Shown here one piece after another: positions 42,609 to 55,544 of a stretch of 64,000 bases of DNA (positions within the stretch are counted from its first letter, which is position 1; each line of letters begins with the position of its first letter). The notes beneath the pieces are model-generated. The model saw only the letters and a program-made list of their open reading frames with translations, made no database searches and was not told the DNA's origin. Source of the stretch: Linum tenue (lineage: Eukaryota > Streptophyta > Magnoliopsida > Malpighiales > Linaceae); the NCBI GenBank assembly GCA_946122785.1, contig CAMGYJ010000006.1:46210066-46274065 (forward strand), in the 5' to 3' direction. Both the position numbers and the translations under genes were made by a program.

Positions 42609-45248
42609 ATGAACCCTTATTCGATGAGACTACCATCCGCGACAATTGATCCAGCTCCGGTCGATCCTGTGCTTCTTTGGGGACGTGGCCAACATCGTAT
42701 CGACTCAGTTTGGGCAAACGAGGTAAGTATTTTGATAATTATTCATGTAAAGTTAATTAGCTAGTTAGATTAGATTATTTTAGTTGGTGAAATTAACTGT
42801 ACATAAATTAGAATAGAATTACGTATCAAATTGAAATTAGCTAGATTAGAATTTACTAGGTGAAATTAGAATTATTACGAATGAAATTGAATTAATATAA
42901 GTTTCATGCACTATAGGCTGGTGGTCGATCTTATCATGTTCGAGGTACGACCATGTTAGTCACGTACCATGAGCGTTATCAGCCATATTTTGGAGCGGCT
43001 GGTTTGTCTAGTGTTGTGTCCCTAGTCCCTATGAACTCTGATGCGAGTTTGATTACTGCGCTCGTAGAGCGGTGACGACCCGAGACGTCGACCTTACATT
43101 TACCGTTTGGTGAGGTCACGATCACGTAAGAGGATGTTGTGACACTGTCCGGTCTGGCGATCGACGGTGATGTCGTCGTAGTTGACATACTGGATGAGGA
43201 TTGGCCGACGATCTATAGGAAGGATTCTAGATGATCTTTCAGGCAGAGTTGTTAGGATTGTTTGGCTGAGGGACGAATTCAGTCATCTGCCGGCAAATGC
43301 ATCCCAGGAGGTTACAGATTAGTTTGCACGAGCTTATGCTCTATCTCTGATGGGAGGTGTACTGTTCCCGGATCGGTCTAGAGCAACAATACACCGACAG
43401 TACCTACTTGTGATTGAGGATTGGCAGAGAGATGGACGGTTTTCCTGGGGAGCAGCTGTTCTATCCTAGCTGTACCGTGAGATGGGTAGGTCGGCTTTGC
43501 ACATTACGCATTCCTCCACCTCTCTAGGTGGTGACCTTGGTAGATGGGTCGCCCTACTGCAGCTCTGGGCGTGGGAGCGATTCCCACATCTGACACCGTG
43601 ACATTCAGAGACGAGGGCGCAGATTGCCGAGGATGCATCCCCACGTGGTCTTTGATGGCTTCCATCCAGCTCTCGTCAGTATGGTGACCAGCTATTCCAG
43701 TACAAGTTGTTGTTTGACGAGATGGAAACAATGGTGGTTAGTATATAACATTTCATTTTATAGAATAGATTTAATTCGTTTGTTTTAGATTTAGGGATAA
43801 TAACTTGACCAATTTTTTTGTGTAGTGGCAACCTTACGTTGAGAGAGCAGTTCATCTCAGAGGTACTGTGATACAGTCTGAGACATTTCGAGTAGTACTG
43901 CCACTGATCTGCTTTTCAGCGGTGATGTGGCACCATCCAGACTGCGTGCTCCGGCAGTTTGGCATGAGACAGCATGAGCCTCATCAGCCACATCCTGAGG
44001 CTGAGGTTGGGTTTTTTCTACGTCAGACTACTCGTGGGCCATCGCGTGGCCAACATTTGGTACACGCATCCGGAGAGTCGCTTGCTTTCTGGAACCGTCG
44101 ACATGAGTTCGTAGCGACGGTTCCATACAGTGATGAGGTTTTAGCCTATTACTTGGAGCATATGGAGTGGTATCGAGATGTCACCAGACGTTCAGGCACA
44201 CGAAGAGGAGCTGCAGTGGAGGCATTGGTTAGTTATTTTTTGTTTAATATTTTTTTGTATGTGTCTTGAATTTCTTAACTGTGTGAAATTTCTGACATTT
44301 CAATTTAAATTTTAGTACGACACTTTGGAGCATGCTGAGTTGAGTTTACGTGACGGAGTACGGACTAGAGGGAAGTCCACCGACTAGTGTGAGCAGTTGG
44401 CCAACATGATGGCATCAGGGGTTGCTACTTTAGGTTTGGAGCAGAGCAGACACCCTGATCTCACAGTACCTGTACAGCCAGCTTATGATCAGCCCATCAT
44501 GGCTGCCTGGCCAGAGCGTACTGATCCAACACCGGACTGGGTCGTCCTGGAGCCACAGTTCAGATAGGAGCATAGGCCCCGTAGGCAGCGACGTGAGCAT
44601 CGTGATGTATCTAACCCAGTCCGAATTTCATATCGACAGGGATCACAGCCCGTCCGGCCTACTATGACCTTCCAGTTTAATCCGTCGTTTTAGCCAGGCA
44701 CGTATTCGGGACATTGGAGCGGCTCTACTTCTTCAGGATTTCAGGTAGGACCACATTCGGCCTTTCAGCCTCCTCCTCAGCCGCAGTTTCAGTCAGATCC
44801 TTCTTCGAGCTTTCAGCCTCCACCTTAGCTGCAGTTTCAGTCAGATTCTTCTTCGAGCTTCCATCCACTAGAGGATAGCTTCCATACACCGCAGCATGCT
44901 ACGATGGGAGGCGAGTACATGACCTCAGGTGGTGATACTATAGTAGCCTCGTCTCCCAACCCATGGGACGCTCTAGAGGGTGATGCGACCTTTCAGGAGA
45001 CGATGTGGAATTATGAGCAGCAACTTCAGTCTCAACAGCATGGTGGGGGTGTACATCAGGAGCAGATTCAGTCTCAGCAAGATGATATGTTCGATACACA
45101 GGATCAGGATGGTGGTGTCGAGGGAGATCAGCCCCAGGAGTATGATCGTAGGCCTCCACGTAATAGGGTGCTTGCGAGGTTTGGTACTGGCGGCCATCTC
45201 GTGGTGGAGCATGGTGGTCGTCGTGGTGGTCGTGGTGGTGGTCGTTAG
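42609..45248 (+). pseudogene. Plant mobile domain (MAIN-like) gene carried by a MULE
   Basis: First supported exon starts at 42,609 (MNPYSMRLPSATIDPAPVDP, then LLWGRGQHRID) with a GTAAGT donor at 42,722. After an intron ending near 42,916 comes the PMD: VTYHERYQPYFGAAGLSSVV, RPETSTLHLPFGEVTIT, DVVTLSGLAIDGDVVVVDI; then (43,868-44,240) LPLICFSAVMWHHPDCVLRQ and YLEHMEWYRDVTRRSGTRRG. A TGA replaces the expected Trp codon near 43,073; more stops follow at 43,125 and beyond. The last exon (44,310-45,248) is Gln/Ser/Pro-rich and ends in GGRRGGRGGGR. A possible upstream exon (MSSDKDEAVAGRGRGRGRRG, 42,443) does not join in frame. PMD proteins are plant nuclear proteins, some retained as host genes, many in transposons. 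Confidence 0.78.
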
Positions 45249-45495
45249 TGAGACTATTATTTTTGTTATGTTATTACTATGTACTTCTTTGGGACTATTA
45301 TGTGGACTATTTTTAACTTCATGTATTATGTTATTAACGATAAATACTCGGAACAACAGATAACAAACAACAACTCGGACATTTTATAATTTGGCCAACA
45401 ACAACAAACTACGCATGGAAATACAACCACTACTTCAAACCATAACAACTATATGAAAAACAACAACAAATACATTTGATAAAAATTTGACCAAA

Positions 45496-48097
45496 CTACA
45501 TATCACGTCTATTACCACTACTTCCTCTTCCACCACCTCTCCCACGTCGTTGGCCAACACTTCCTCTTCGCTGGCTCCCACTCCCACTTGCTTGGCCGCA
45601 CAAGTTGATGCATTATGGCCACTTTGGGTACAGTTGCTCCACACTGCTTGAGATACACCTTCTCTTGGCCAATCCATCTCGTTGTGAATTCTTGTAACTC
45701 GTGGCCTCCCCAACTTCCTAATCATGTGCACATTAGGATGGAGAATATGACCATTATGCTTCTTCCAACCCTTAGGTTAACCAAGAGGTGTGAAACGTGT
45801 CCCATAACAAGCCAACACTGTTTCCATCTTGTAGACATCGTTTACAAACCTATACGGATTAGCCCCCCATTCGGTTGGAAGCTGCAATGGAATGAGAGCA
45901 AGGAATTTTATTTCCTTGAAATTTCCCACATGTACAAAATCTTGCCCGGTTGCGGTCGTCAAAGTTCACTGTGAGTGTGTTTGACCCCGTCGTGTTGAAA
46001 TTGTTAGGAGGAGTCTGAACTACATAGATGCCTTGACGTCGATCAATCGCTGTCACGGAATGTCCAACTGCCTTTTGTGACCACGGCTTTATCAGCTCTT
46101 CGCACTTGGTGGAGTACTGTGAAGGACCACTTCTAATTTCTGCTCCTGTCTTCAACCTCATCTTATCGAATTTCTCCACTAATCGCCAATAGGTATGTTG
46201 CACAAGAGAAGCTATAGGAAGTGAACGAATACTTTTGAAAACACCATTGATGCTCTCTGCCATGTTGGATGTCATGATAGACCATCGACGCCCACCATTA
46301 TAGTTATCATGCACTAAGCTCCAACGAATTTGATGTTGGTCCACCCGTTATCACAAGAAATATTTCCATCAGTCGCCACCTTCTTAAATTGCTCAACTTG
46401 ACAATCGAACTTCTCCAAGCATTTTTCTCAGGCTAACAAAGTAAATAACCACACGAGTTACATAAAATCATGAAAAAATTACATTAAAGTAAATAAAAAA
46501 AATTAAATGAAGAAGGCTTACCGACTCAAAATAGTTGCTTATACATGATTTTGCTTTTAGTCTTTCTTTTCAAGTTCCCAACCTCTTCTGATGTCACCCA
46601 TGGCTTCATAGAGTCCCACATGTCTATCCGAGATGATGCAGATGTCATTTCGATCGGTCAAACCTTGAACGTGATTTATGAACCATGGCCAACTTTCAGT
46701 ATTCTCGCTCTCCACGATGGCCAATGCTATTAGAAAAATCTTCTTCCGGCCATCAAATGAGCTCGCCATGAGTAGCACTCCTTTATACTTTCCAGTAAGA
46801 AATGTTCCATCAACAACCATGACTCCTGGAAAATTCTTGAATCCATCTATACAAGGTCCATAAGCCCAGAATACTCGCTGAAAGATCGAATGACCTGGTT
46901 GAGCTTAAGGAACTCTTACCCAATCAATCACTGATGTTGGCATTTTTCTCTTTACCACCCGCAAGAATGTTTGCAAATAATCGTAGGATTCTTCCCAATT
47001 TCCATGCAACTTCTCCAATGCACTTTGTTTCACATACCAAGCCTTCTTGTAAGTAACTTGCATATTAAACTTATCTTTCAACTCGGCCTGCACAGTTAGA
47101 ACACTCAGATTTGGTTGGGCACGTACCAAATGTTTGACGGCCTCAGATATAATATCGACATCAAGATGGCGATGATCCCTCGGTTGAGTCGTACTGCTAC
47201 AAGAATGCACTAACTCGGCCTTTCTCACAGTCCATTCACTTCCAACATCTCGACATCCAAACCGCACCATCCAAGGACAATTGTCATCCTTGTGCCTCAA
47301 GCATCTGACCTTCCAGATTGAAGATGACGACTCCACCACGCCATATTGAAAGTTGCGTTGTAGTGCGTGGTATTTAATCGCCACCTGTGCAGCTTGTTTC
47401 GAGTGAATATCTGCCCCTTGTAGAATTCTCCTTCAAAACTAGCAACAACATGCATTGGAATTATGCCATATGAATCAGCATATGATAATTCGTCGTCCTC
47501 TTCATTACCCTGCAAGTAAAAATATGGATGATAATTAGGTGCTCTCCTTCACCATCTTCCTCCTCCTCTTCCGCATCATCCTCCTCTCCGTCAACATCGT
47601 CATGATCGGATGGCATGCTCCATGTATCTTCTTCCTCTCCATCCCGATTCTCATTGAGCTTAGCATGTATCTCAGCACCCAAAGAATAAGGGTTTCGTGC
47701 CATAAAATCGAAAAAACACATTCAAACTATCATCATCCACAATAGGCATCGAATAATGAAATAAAACACCATTTTGCCATTCTGGAAGACGGTAAGTGAA
47801 ACCTATGATAACATCACTATGTTGTAATACTTCGTCTCTACGCCGTATTCTCGGAATTAGATTCTCACAAAGTTTGTGATATGTCACTCTGGATGGAACC
47901 GTCAACTGAACACTACTACCACCAATGAATTTGACGCTAAAATTATCCTCTACTTTCTCCGATTTCCACCGAACGACTAGTTCAAATCTTCTAAAATCAC
48001 TACTAAAAAACAAACTCACTAATTAACTAAAGAAAATCATAATAGCATTTGAATAATATAATTAAAAAAATAAATGTGTCTCTTACCTATTAGCCAT
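45496..48097 (-). pseudogene. MURA transposase of the PMD-bearing MULE
   Basis: A short exon (ATG at 48,097; MAN) splices via GTAAGA to SLFFSSDFRRFELVVRW at 48,021. A frameshift in a T6 run near 47,710 follows. Next an acidic region (EEDDAEEEEEDGEGE), the MuDR DNA-binding region (VRCLRHKDDNCPWMVRFGCR), VTYKKAWYVKQSALEKLHGN, the catalytic domain with MVVDGTFLTGKYKGVLLMAS and CIISDRHVGLYEAM (two Asp) and SNMAESINGVFKSIRSLPI (Glu), then SWIM finger CTCGKFQGNKIPCSH. A zinc knuckle has Trp for its first Cys (VWSNCTQSGHNASTC). The tail is RGRGGGRGSSGNRRDM. Stops and shifts make it inactive, though all catalytic residues persist. Confidence 0.85.
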
Positions 48098-48578
48098 TTT
48101 TGCAGCAGCAACCAGAGCTTCTCCTCCTCAAAATTCGTTGATTTTTTTGTGGTGAACAACTAAAACGAAATTCACTGGTTTTATAGGGGGGTAGCCAGCA
48201 ATACGCCAGCGGACCCGCCAAAGTCCTGGGTGCCATCGCTAGGTACAATTTCCCACAACACAACCTCAGTCTCAGGCGATACTAAGGCAATCTTTGGCGC
48301 CGCCACTGTAAACTTTAATTAAATGATCCAAAAAAATAGAAATGGTGGCGGCGTCTGAGTCTTAGGTAGTCTCGCTGGTTTTGCTCTCCAAAACACAATA
48401 TCTGTGTCAATACTTTTTAATCTGCCTTATTTGTGGTAAATTAAAAAAAACAATATTTATGTAATTAACCCAATATTTTCCCTATTATTCTATACCCCGC
48501 GGTCCATCTTCCCCAAAAGCTGCTGCTCATCTTTCCCAAAAGCCACGTTTGAGTTCTACTCTGCACCTGCAAGCCGCA

Positions 48579-51310
48579 ATGCCGCCTAACAAACCAACAA
48601 AACGAAGCAATAGAGGGAATCTTGATTATGGTAATTACTTAGTGGAATTCTATTTTCTTATGATTTTGGTGTGGGGTACCGGAAGTCAGGAGAGCGCTGC
48701 TGAGGCCGGTGCCACAGCCTATGTATCTGTGAATATATTTGTTCACTTTCCATGGTACTGCCTAGTCTAGAAGATCGGGTTATTTATGTGGTATTGGAGG
48801 GGGTTCTGCTGCCTCTAGGGAGAAGTAGATAGAGAAAGAAACATAACAAAAAATGAAAGCGAATGGAGTTTTCCCATGGGGTGGGCCATATGGACCACTT
48901 TTAATCTTCTCTATGTCTCATTTTTTGTCTTCTTGCATATTTCTCTCTACTAAGAACAAGAAAAGGAGAAGCTAAAGATAGAAAGGTGTGTATGGGATTG
49001 AAAAAGTAGACACGTAGCAGGAGGGTGGGATTGCCATGGACCACTTTTAATCTTTTCAATGTTATGTTGTTTTGTCCTCTTGTGTATTTTTTGTCTCTAG
49101 TAATAACAAGCAAACTATTGTTTTGCAGACAATGCACTATCTGAAAGCAGTGATGGGAGTTCTGATTATGAAGTACTTTTTGAAGATAGTGATTACGATT
49201 TGATGGATAAGGAAGATGATTGGATATATGATAATAATGTCGATGAAGAAGTAGAAGCTGGAAATGGATTTGATTTTCAAATGGAAGGTGCTTCAAATCC
49301 GCAATCACCTATGGCTCATGATGGTGATATTGCTTATGATGGTGACGGAGAGCTTACTCATGTGGTTGAGGATGGAACTGAAATGAAAGAGGAATTTCCT
49401 GAGTTCAATGCAGAAGCAAATATGAATGATCCAGTATTCTTTGAAGGTCTCAAGTTTAAATCCTTTGATGATCTCAAGGAGGCGGCAAAGCATTATGCAA
49501 TAAGACATAAAAAAACATTCGGTTTAAGCATAATGACAAGCTGAGGGTCCATGCTGTTTGCCAAGATGGTTGTCCATGAGAAATATGGGTCTCCTATATG
49601 TCTAGTGAGAAGACACCTCAAATCAAGGCATGGCGCTTGCATCATAGTGAGCATTGCAGAAAAGTGTACAACATCAGATTTCTCAACGCCAGGTGGATAG
49701 CAAAGAAGTATCGAGAGAGGTTTAGAGTTGATCATGCATGGTCTGGTCCCCTTCTAATCCAAACTGTCAAGGAAGATTTGATGCTTACCATGAGCCTACC
49801 TAAAGCTCAAAGGTGTAGACGTGAGGCTTGGGTACTATTAGGTGGGCAAGAGGAAGATCAATACAAGAAATTATACGATTATGCAGGTGAGATTCGAAGG
49901 ACACACCTAGGATCCACTATGATCATTGAGCAGTTTGGAGGTATTTTTGAGAGGAGATATATGTGCTTGCAAGGATGCAAAGACGGATTCAAGGCAGGAT
50001 GCAGAAGGTTCATATTCATTGATGGTTGTTTTATCAAAACCGATATTGGAGGACAATTATTAACAACTATTGGTGTTGATCCTAATGATTGCATTTTCCC
50101 CATTGCATTTGCCTTGGTGAAGAAGGAAAATAGAGATAATTGGCAATGGTTTATTAGGAACTTGGTTGAAGATCTTGAAGTGGAAAATAATCCCAGTTGG
50201 TGCTTTATGTCTGATCGTCAGAAGGTAGTTAAGATTAATAATTATCAATAACTTAGATGTTATCCCTCTTGTTTAATGTCTTATGTTCTTTCTAATATTT
50301 GAATTTACAATCACTTGTAGGGGCTGATTGAAGCCTTAAATGATGGGTTGTTCGACGTGGAGCATCGATTTTGTGTACGCCACATGTATACAAACTTTCG
50401 AAAGGATGTTTCTTGTGACTTGTTACTGAAGGACTTGCTCTGGAAGGCAGCACGAGCTACTACTACAAGTGAATTCAAGAGGTGGATGCAAGAGAATGGG
50501 AGACAGAGTGAGAAGGCGAAGAATTGGTTGCATGATAGACCTTTTAGAGAGTGGTCAAGAAGTCATTTTCAAGTCCTATGCGGGTGTGACATGCTTCTCA
50601 ATAATCTATGTGAGTCTTTAATCGTTGCCTACTAGATGCAAGGTGCCAACCCATTATCTCCATGTTTGAGGCCATTAGGTGCATGCTAATGAGACGTATG
50701 CATGTGAAAAACAAAGTTGGTGATAAAATGATTGGTCAAATTTGTCCCAAAATACAAACTAAATTGGAAAAGCTGAAAGATGAAGCAGCAAAGGGTGGAT
50801 CTTTCTACTTATGATGGAGAGAATCAGTACCAAGTTAGGTCCTTTGATGGACAAGTGGTGGTGGATCTTGGTGAAAAGACTTGTGCATGCAGAAAATGGA
50901 AGCTTTCTGAAATTCCTTGCAAGCATGCTATATGTGCAATTTGGGAGGCAAACGAATATCCAGAAGATTATGTGGGTAGTTGGTATACTGTTGATACTTA
51001 CAAAGAAGTTTATAACCATTTTGTTCATCCTACCAATATCAATGATATGTGGGAAGATAGTGGAAGGGATCCCATTCATCCACCTACTATAACTAAGGAA
51101 AGAAAGATGAAAAGGGGAAGAAAGCCTAAACAAAGGAGGAAGGAGAGTGCTGAGTTGGAAAACACAAGTAAGAATGGTAAACATAGATTGAGCAAGAAAG
51201 GAGTGAAGCCGAGATGCTCCGTATGTCGTGAGTATGGGCATCAGAAAGACTTCCATAAGAATAGTTCATTACCACAACAAGAAGGTGACCAAGGAAGCTC
51301 CTCTACATAG
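48579..51310 (+). pseudogene. Second MULE transposase, different subfamily
   Basis: Exon 1 (48,579-48,630, MPPNKPTKRSNRGNLDY) splices in frame to 49,129 (DNALSESSDGSSDYEVLFED). Then FEGLKFKSFDDLKEAAKHYA (MuDR-type domain). A shift near 49,525 and a TGA for Trp at about 49,577 follow. The catalytic domain: RFIFIDGCFIKTDIGGQLLT and CFMSDRQK, a GT-AG intron (about 50,224-50,320), and LLNNLCES with the Glu, then stop/shift at 50,632. The SWIM finger CACRKWKLSEIPCKHAICAI and a CCH-type knuckle (RCSVCREYGHQKDFH) close the gene. No PMD partner is seen, and terminal inverted repeats were not found. Confidence 0.85.
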
Positions 51311-51319
51311 GCTACTACT

Positions 51320-51811
51320 TCTGGAAGAATAGACAAGTTACTTGTAAGTCAAAAATTTTATGTTATAATTTTTTCTTCAAATTTGAAAATACATCATTTC
51401 TTGTACTAAGAAATTTGATTGTTAATGTTTGTTTCATATTGATATCGTAAATTCAATGTAAAACAACCAAAGTACATGATGAACCCCTAGAAGAGGTTTA
51501 TTGATCAGAATAGCACAGCTAAGGAATCCAAGATTTCCCTCGAGCAAGAACTCCACAACAGGGTATGATTTGAATGTGTGTTGGTGGAAGTTTCGTGCAA
51601 CTCTCACGAAGGGAGAAAGGCTCGTAAACTATAGGTAGAAGGTCGGCCACAAACAGCGTGATTAGCTAAACGATACAAGCACTCAAGCTGCGTAGAACTT
51701 CTTCTAATCAACTCTCAAACTCACGAAGCAACAAGCTTTGTGAACCAAACTCTATTTTGTATTCAATTCTATGAAATCTGAAAATTACAATGAATCAAAG
51801 CTACTTAAATA
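51320..51811. other. No gene recognised between MULE and tandem array
   Basis: AT-rich sequence, probably the 3' end of the MULE followed by the leader of the tandem array. No element end could be fixed. Confidence 0.4.
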
Positions 51812-54207
51812 GACATAGGAGTTTAATAATCCAAGTTCTCGAAATCAAAGCACATAAATGTTATAAAGGATAGAAGAAAGATTTAACCTTACGTTACTGA
51901 AATTCATGGAATCACATCCCCTCCAAACACCCATGAACTTAAACCTATGTGATATACTTTCCGAAAACATAATCAAACCTCATGTGAGGATACTATGAGC
52001 TAACGGCTGGTTGATTTAATGGGGAGGAATGGAACATAAATGAATTTAGTCAGCAGAGAACATATATCAGCCCGCCATCGGAGAGCGGGTGAGCTAAGAA
52101 GAAAAGGCAACAGCCAAGGGAATGCGACTGGCGACGAAAACTAAATTGCTATGTTGTGGCCCCGGGGAGTGCGACGGGCAATGAAGAGTGGGACGGGCGA
52201 CAGGAGACAAAAACTACCGAGTGCGACGAGCTGGAGCTTCGCTGTAAGGTGGCGGCGATGGTTGCGGACTTGTAGCGGCTGCGGAGAAGGCCTACCTCGC
52301 GGTGGCAGCGAGGGTGCTCCGTCGAGAAGGACGGTCGTCGAGGAGGTGGGTGCTGTCGTGCCGGAGTGTTGGAGAGTGGAGACGGTGGATTAGGGATAGG
52401 TGGAGTGTTTGTCGAGGAGGAGAAGGCGGATTAAGGATTGCAACCTCAGCCCGAGCCCGATATCCATGCCTTTCCCTTTTTTTTGGCCGAAATGCTCAAA
52501 ACCAATGCAGTCAAAAGCGCGATTCTACCTAAAAGCGGAAAAGGGATAAAATCGAAAAGCGGTGAATCAAGCCGTAAAAGCATAAGTTTTTTATGCGTCC
52601 TGTATAATAGTTCAAAATCTGTTAAGTACATCATAAACTATGTAAAATATGAGTGCACAGAGTTTATATAAAAGAATAAATACCTACAATTCAAAATCGT
52701 AACGCACAAACGAGTTAAGAATCCAAATACTCACAAACTGGTTTAAGCTTACATAATGACATAGGAGTTTAATAATCCAAGTTCTCGAAATCAAAGCACA
52801 CAAATGAAATAAAGGATAGAAGGAAGCTTTAACCTTACGTTACTGAAATTCATGGGATCACATCCCCTCCAAACACCCATGAACTCAAACCTATGTGATA
52901 TACTTTCCGAAAACAAAATCAAACCTCATGTGAGGATACTATAAGCTAACTGCTGGTTGATTTAATGGGGAGGAATGGAACATAAATGAATTTAGTCAGC
53001 TGAGAACATATATCAGCCAGCCATCGAAGAGCGGGTGAGCTAAAAAGAAAAGGCAGCAGCCAAGGGAATGCGACTGGCAACAAAAAATAAACTGCTATGT
53101 TGTGGCCCCGGGGAGTGCGACGGGCAATGAAGAGTGGGACGGGCGACAGGAGACGGGAACTACCGAGTGCGACGAGCTGGAGCTTCGCTGGAAGTTGGCG
53201 GCGATGGTTGCAGACTCGTAGCGGCTGCGGAGAAGGCCTGCCTCGCGGCGGCGGCGAGGGTGCTCCGTCGAGAAGGACGGTCGTCGAGGAGGTGGGTGCT
53301 GTCGTGCCGGAGTGTTGGAGAGTGGAGACGGTGGATTAGGGATAGGTGGAGTGTTTGTCGAGGAGGAGAAGGCGGATTAAGGATTGCAACCTCAGCCCGA
53401 GCCCGATATCCACGCCTTTCCCTTTTTTTTGGCCGAAGTGCTCAAAACCAATGCAGTCAAAAGAACGATTCTACCTAAAAGCGGAAAAGGGGTAAATCGA
53501 AAAGCGGTGAATCAAACCGTAAAAGCGTAAGGTTTTTATGGATCCTGTATAATAGTTCAAAATCTGTTAAGTACGTCATAAACTATGTAAAATATAAGTG
53601 CACAGAGTTTATATAAAAGAATAAATACCTGCAATTCAGAATCGTAACGCATAAACGAGTTAAGAATCCAAATACTCACAAACTGGTTTAAGCTTACATA
53701 ATGACATAGGAGTTTAATAATCCTAGTTCTCAAAATCAAAGCACACAAATGTTATAATGGATAGAAGGAAGCTTTAACCTTACGTTACTGAAATTCATGG
53801 GATCACATCCCCTCCAAACACCCATGAACTCAAACCTATGTGATATACTTTCCGAAAACATAATCAAACCTCATGTGAGGATACTATGAGCTAACGGCTG
53901 GTTGATTTAATGGGGAGGAATGGAACATAAATGAATTTAGTCAACGGAGAACATATATCAGCCCGCCATCGGAGAGCGGGTGAGCTAAGAAGAAAAGGCA
54001 GCAGCCAAGGGAATGCGACTGGCGACGAAAACTAAACTGCTATGTTGTGTCCCCGGGGAGTGCGACGGGCAATGAAGAGTGGGACGGGCGACAGGCGACA
54101 GGAACTACCGAGTGCGACGAGCTGGAGCTTCGCTAGAAGGTGGCGGTGATGGTTGCGGAATCGTAGCGGCTGCGGAGAAGGCCTGCCTCGCGGCGGCGGC
54201 GAGGGTC
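51812..54207. repeat. 945-bp tandem array (2.5 copies) built from hAT-related DNA
   Basis: Units start with GACATAGGAGTTTAATAATC at 51,812, 52,758 and 53,703; lengths 946 and 945 bp, the third cut at 54,207. Each full unit contains a GC-rich segment resembling the middle of the hAT element at 4,309 (GAGCTGGAGCTTCGCTGGAA, CCCGAGCCCGATATCCACGC) followed by AATGCAGTCAAAAGCGCGAT and about 170 bp that match that element's left end. Right ends of hAT are absent. Frames across it (52,151-52,393 and 53,097-53,339) are repeat-encoded and not considered genes. Confidence 0.85.
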
Positions 54208-54289
54208 AAATGCACATTATTCGAAGCCACATTCCAATGAGTGTCCCCAGTCCCCACCACTATCACGATGACTCTGGATTCACCTGAGT

Positions 54290-54595
54290 CTTGATTTTTT
54301 TTGGGTTAGTTGCGTGGTTGGTCACCGAGATTACAGAAAACGTTCAAGTTTGGTCACTCGAAATATTTAAATCCATTGGTGGTACTTCAGTTTACTCAAA
54401 CCATTCACGTTTGGTCACTCTCCGTCCAACTCCGTTAACTTTGCCTGATGTGGCAGTCAACTTTCAAAGTTGACCGTTAACTTAGTGACATGGCAACTAA
54501 AAATTTATTAAAAATAAAAAAATAAACTTTTATATTTTCCACCTTATTATTACATCCATTAAAAAAATAAACTTTTATATTTTCAGAATTGCAGC
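54290..54595. mobile_element. Unpaired MITE-like segment
   Basis: Begins TTTGGGTTAGTTGCGTGGTTGG and has GTTTGGTCACTC words and TAACTCCGTTAACTTTGC-like text typical of the end of a TIR element; AATAAACTTTTATATTTTC occurs twice (near 54,520 and 54,566). A matching opposite end was not found. Confidence 0.4.
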
Positions 54596-54740
54596 ACCTT
54601 GGAAGAAGAACTTGGATTTATCGAGCATTTCCCAGTTGATTTCAGCTGGGACGTGTATCTACTTCTCTGATCCTTCCTCCGCCGCTCCTAAACTCATCTT
54701 CCCCATTTTTCCAATCGTAGTTTTTCATTCTAACTAAACA

Positions 54741-54761
54741 GAGAGAGAGAGAGAGAGAAAA
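54741..54761. repeat. GA microsatellite
   Basis: Run of AG dinucleotides, about ten units. Confidence 0.8.
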
Positions 54762-55176
54762 AGCCTCTTCTACCAAAAAGAACACTAGTATTCACAAAAT
54801 CCCCCTTAGTAAATCCGACGGGAAAAGCTGTACAGGAATCGAGGAACCACAAACAGAGGCGCGAAGGACAAACAACAGCAACTTAACAAACATTCTAATA
54901 CAAAAATTCCTAACAAAAAAGCTATATTGAGATCGCGAAGAACAACAGTACGAAAGAAAAAATTACTAATTTGATTAGCCTAAAAAAGATCAAATCTATT
55001 TTTTCCGCTTGTGGAACCAAGTCTTGGATCGAAACCGAACCAGAATGAATGGATCTACCATTGCCCTCTCCTTCTTCTACGACGAATACCGTTACAATCA
55101 AATTCGCTCCACCTGACAGAAAACTCAACTCAAGCTCATCCCGCGTCGCCAACATTGCCGGCAACCGAAAAAACAT

Positions 55177-55536
55177 TCATCGGGGGGTCTTTTTGCCGAC
55201 GAGTTTAGAAAAGGGAAAATCGATCGAAGAGTATGGGATAATGCGATAGAGGATTCTAGAGAGAGAGTGACTGGAGATCAGCGGTGGAAGGGAATTGTGT
55301 GAAAGTGGTGTGGAGCACTGAAATAGAGAGCTTGGTCGGGAGACTCCGTCCAACCTCAATTCTTTCTCCTCAAACACAATCTGCTCTTTCGAGCCTCTGC
55401 AGAACACCGCGAATTTCTCGCCGGAGTGCTCAGGAGTAATAGCCCCTTCCCACCAGCCGTCGCTGTGGAAGACCTCCACTTCGTCACCGAACTTGAACTG
55501 GACCTTCCTCTTCTCGAGAGCCGGCGGCGGACGCAA
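55177..55536 (-). pseudogene. Agenet/Tudor-domain gene fragment
   Basis: The minus-strand frame from 55,536 reads MRPPPALEKRKVQFKFGDEV and continues EVFHSDGWWEGAIT, GEKFAVFCRG and QIVFEEKELRLD, the order and residues of a plant Agenet domain (DUF724-type proteins; chromatin or RNA-related roles). After residue 65 or so the frame becomes Ser/Leu-rich with no homology I recognise. Only one domain is present and it starts next to an inverted Tat LTR fragment, so this is best read as a displaced exon. A second-copy Agenet repeat, expected in family members, is absent. Confidence 0.6.
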
Positions 55537-55544
55537 TTGGATCT

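Larger units (their letters stand above)
42243..48490. mobile_element. MULE with convergent PMD and MURA genes (ends approximate)
   Basis: Holds a plus-strand PMD pseudogene and a minus-strand MURA gene tail-to-tail. The 12-bp sequence TCCCTATTATTC occurs at 42,243-42,254 and 48,479-48,490 and may contain a TSD. TTGGGTTAATTA occurs as an inverted pair near 42,319 and 48,463. Neither gives a clean terminal structure, so the exact ends are not established. Confidence 0.6.

Noticed and set aside
44973..45363. 127-codon frames on both strands at the PMD gene end
   Set aside because: Generated by the GGT/CCA-rich coding of the RGG tail; frame choice by PMD homology excludes them.
52151..53478. 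Repeated 80-114 codon frames in the tandem array
   Set aside because: They occur only because the 945-bp unit is repeated; GC-rich, no domain and no start context.
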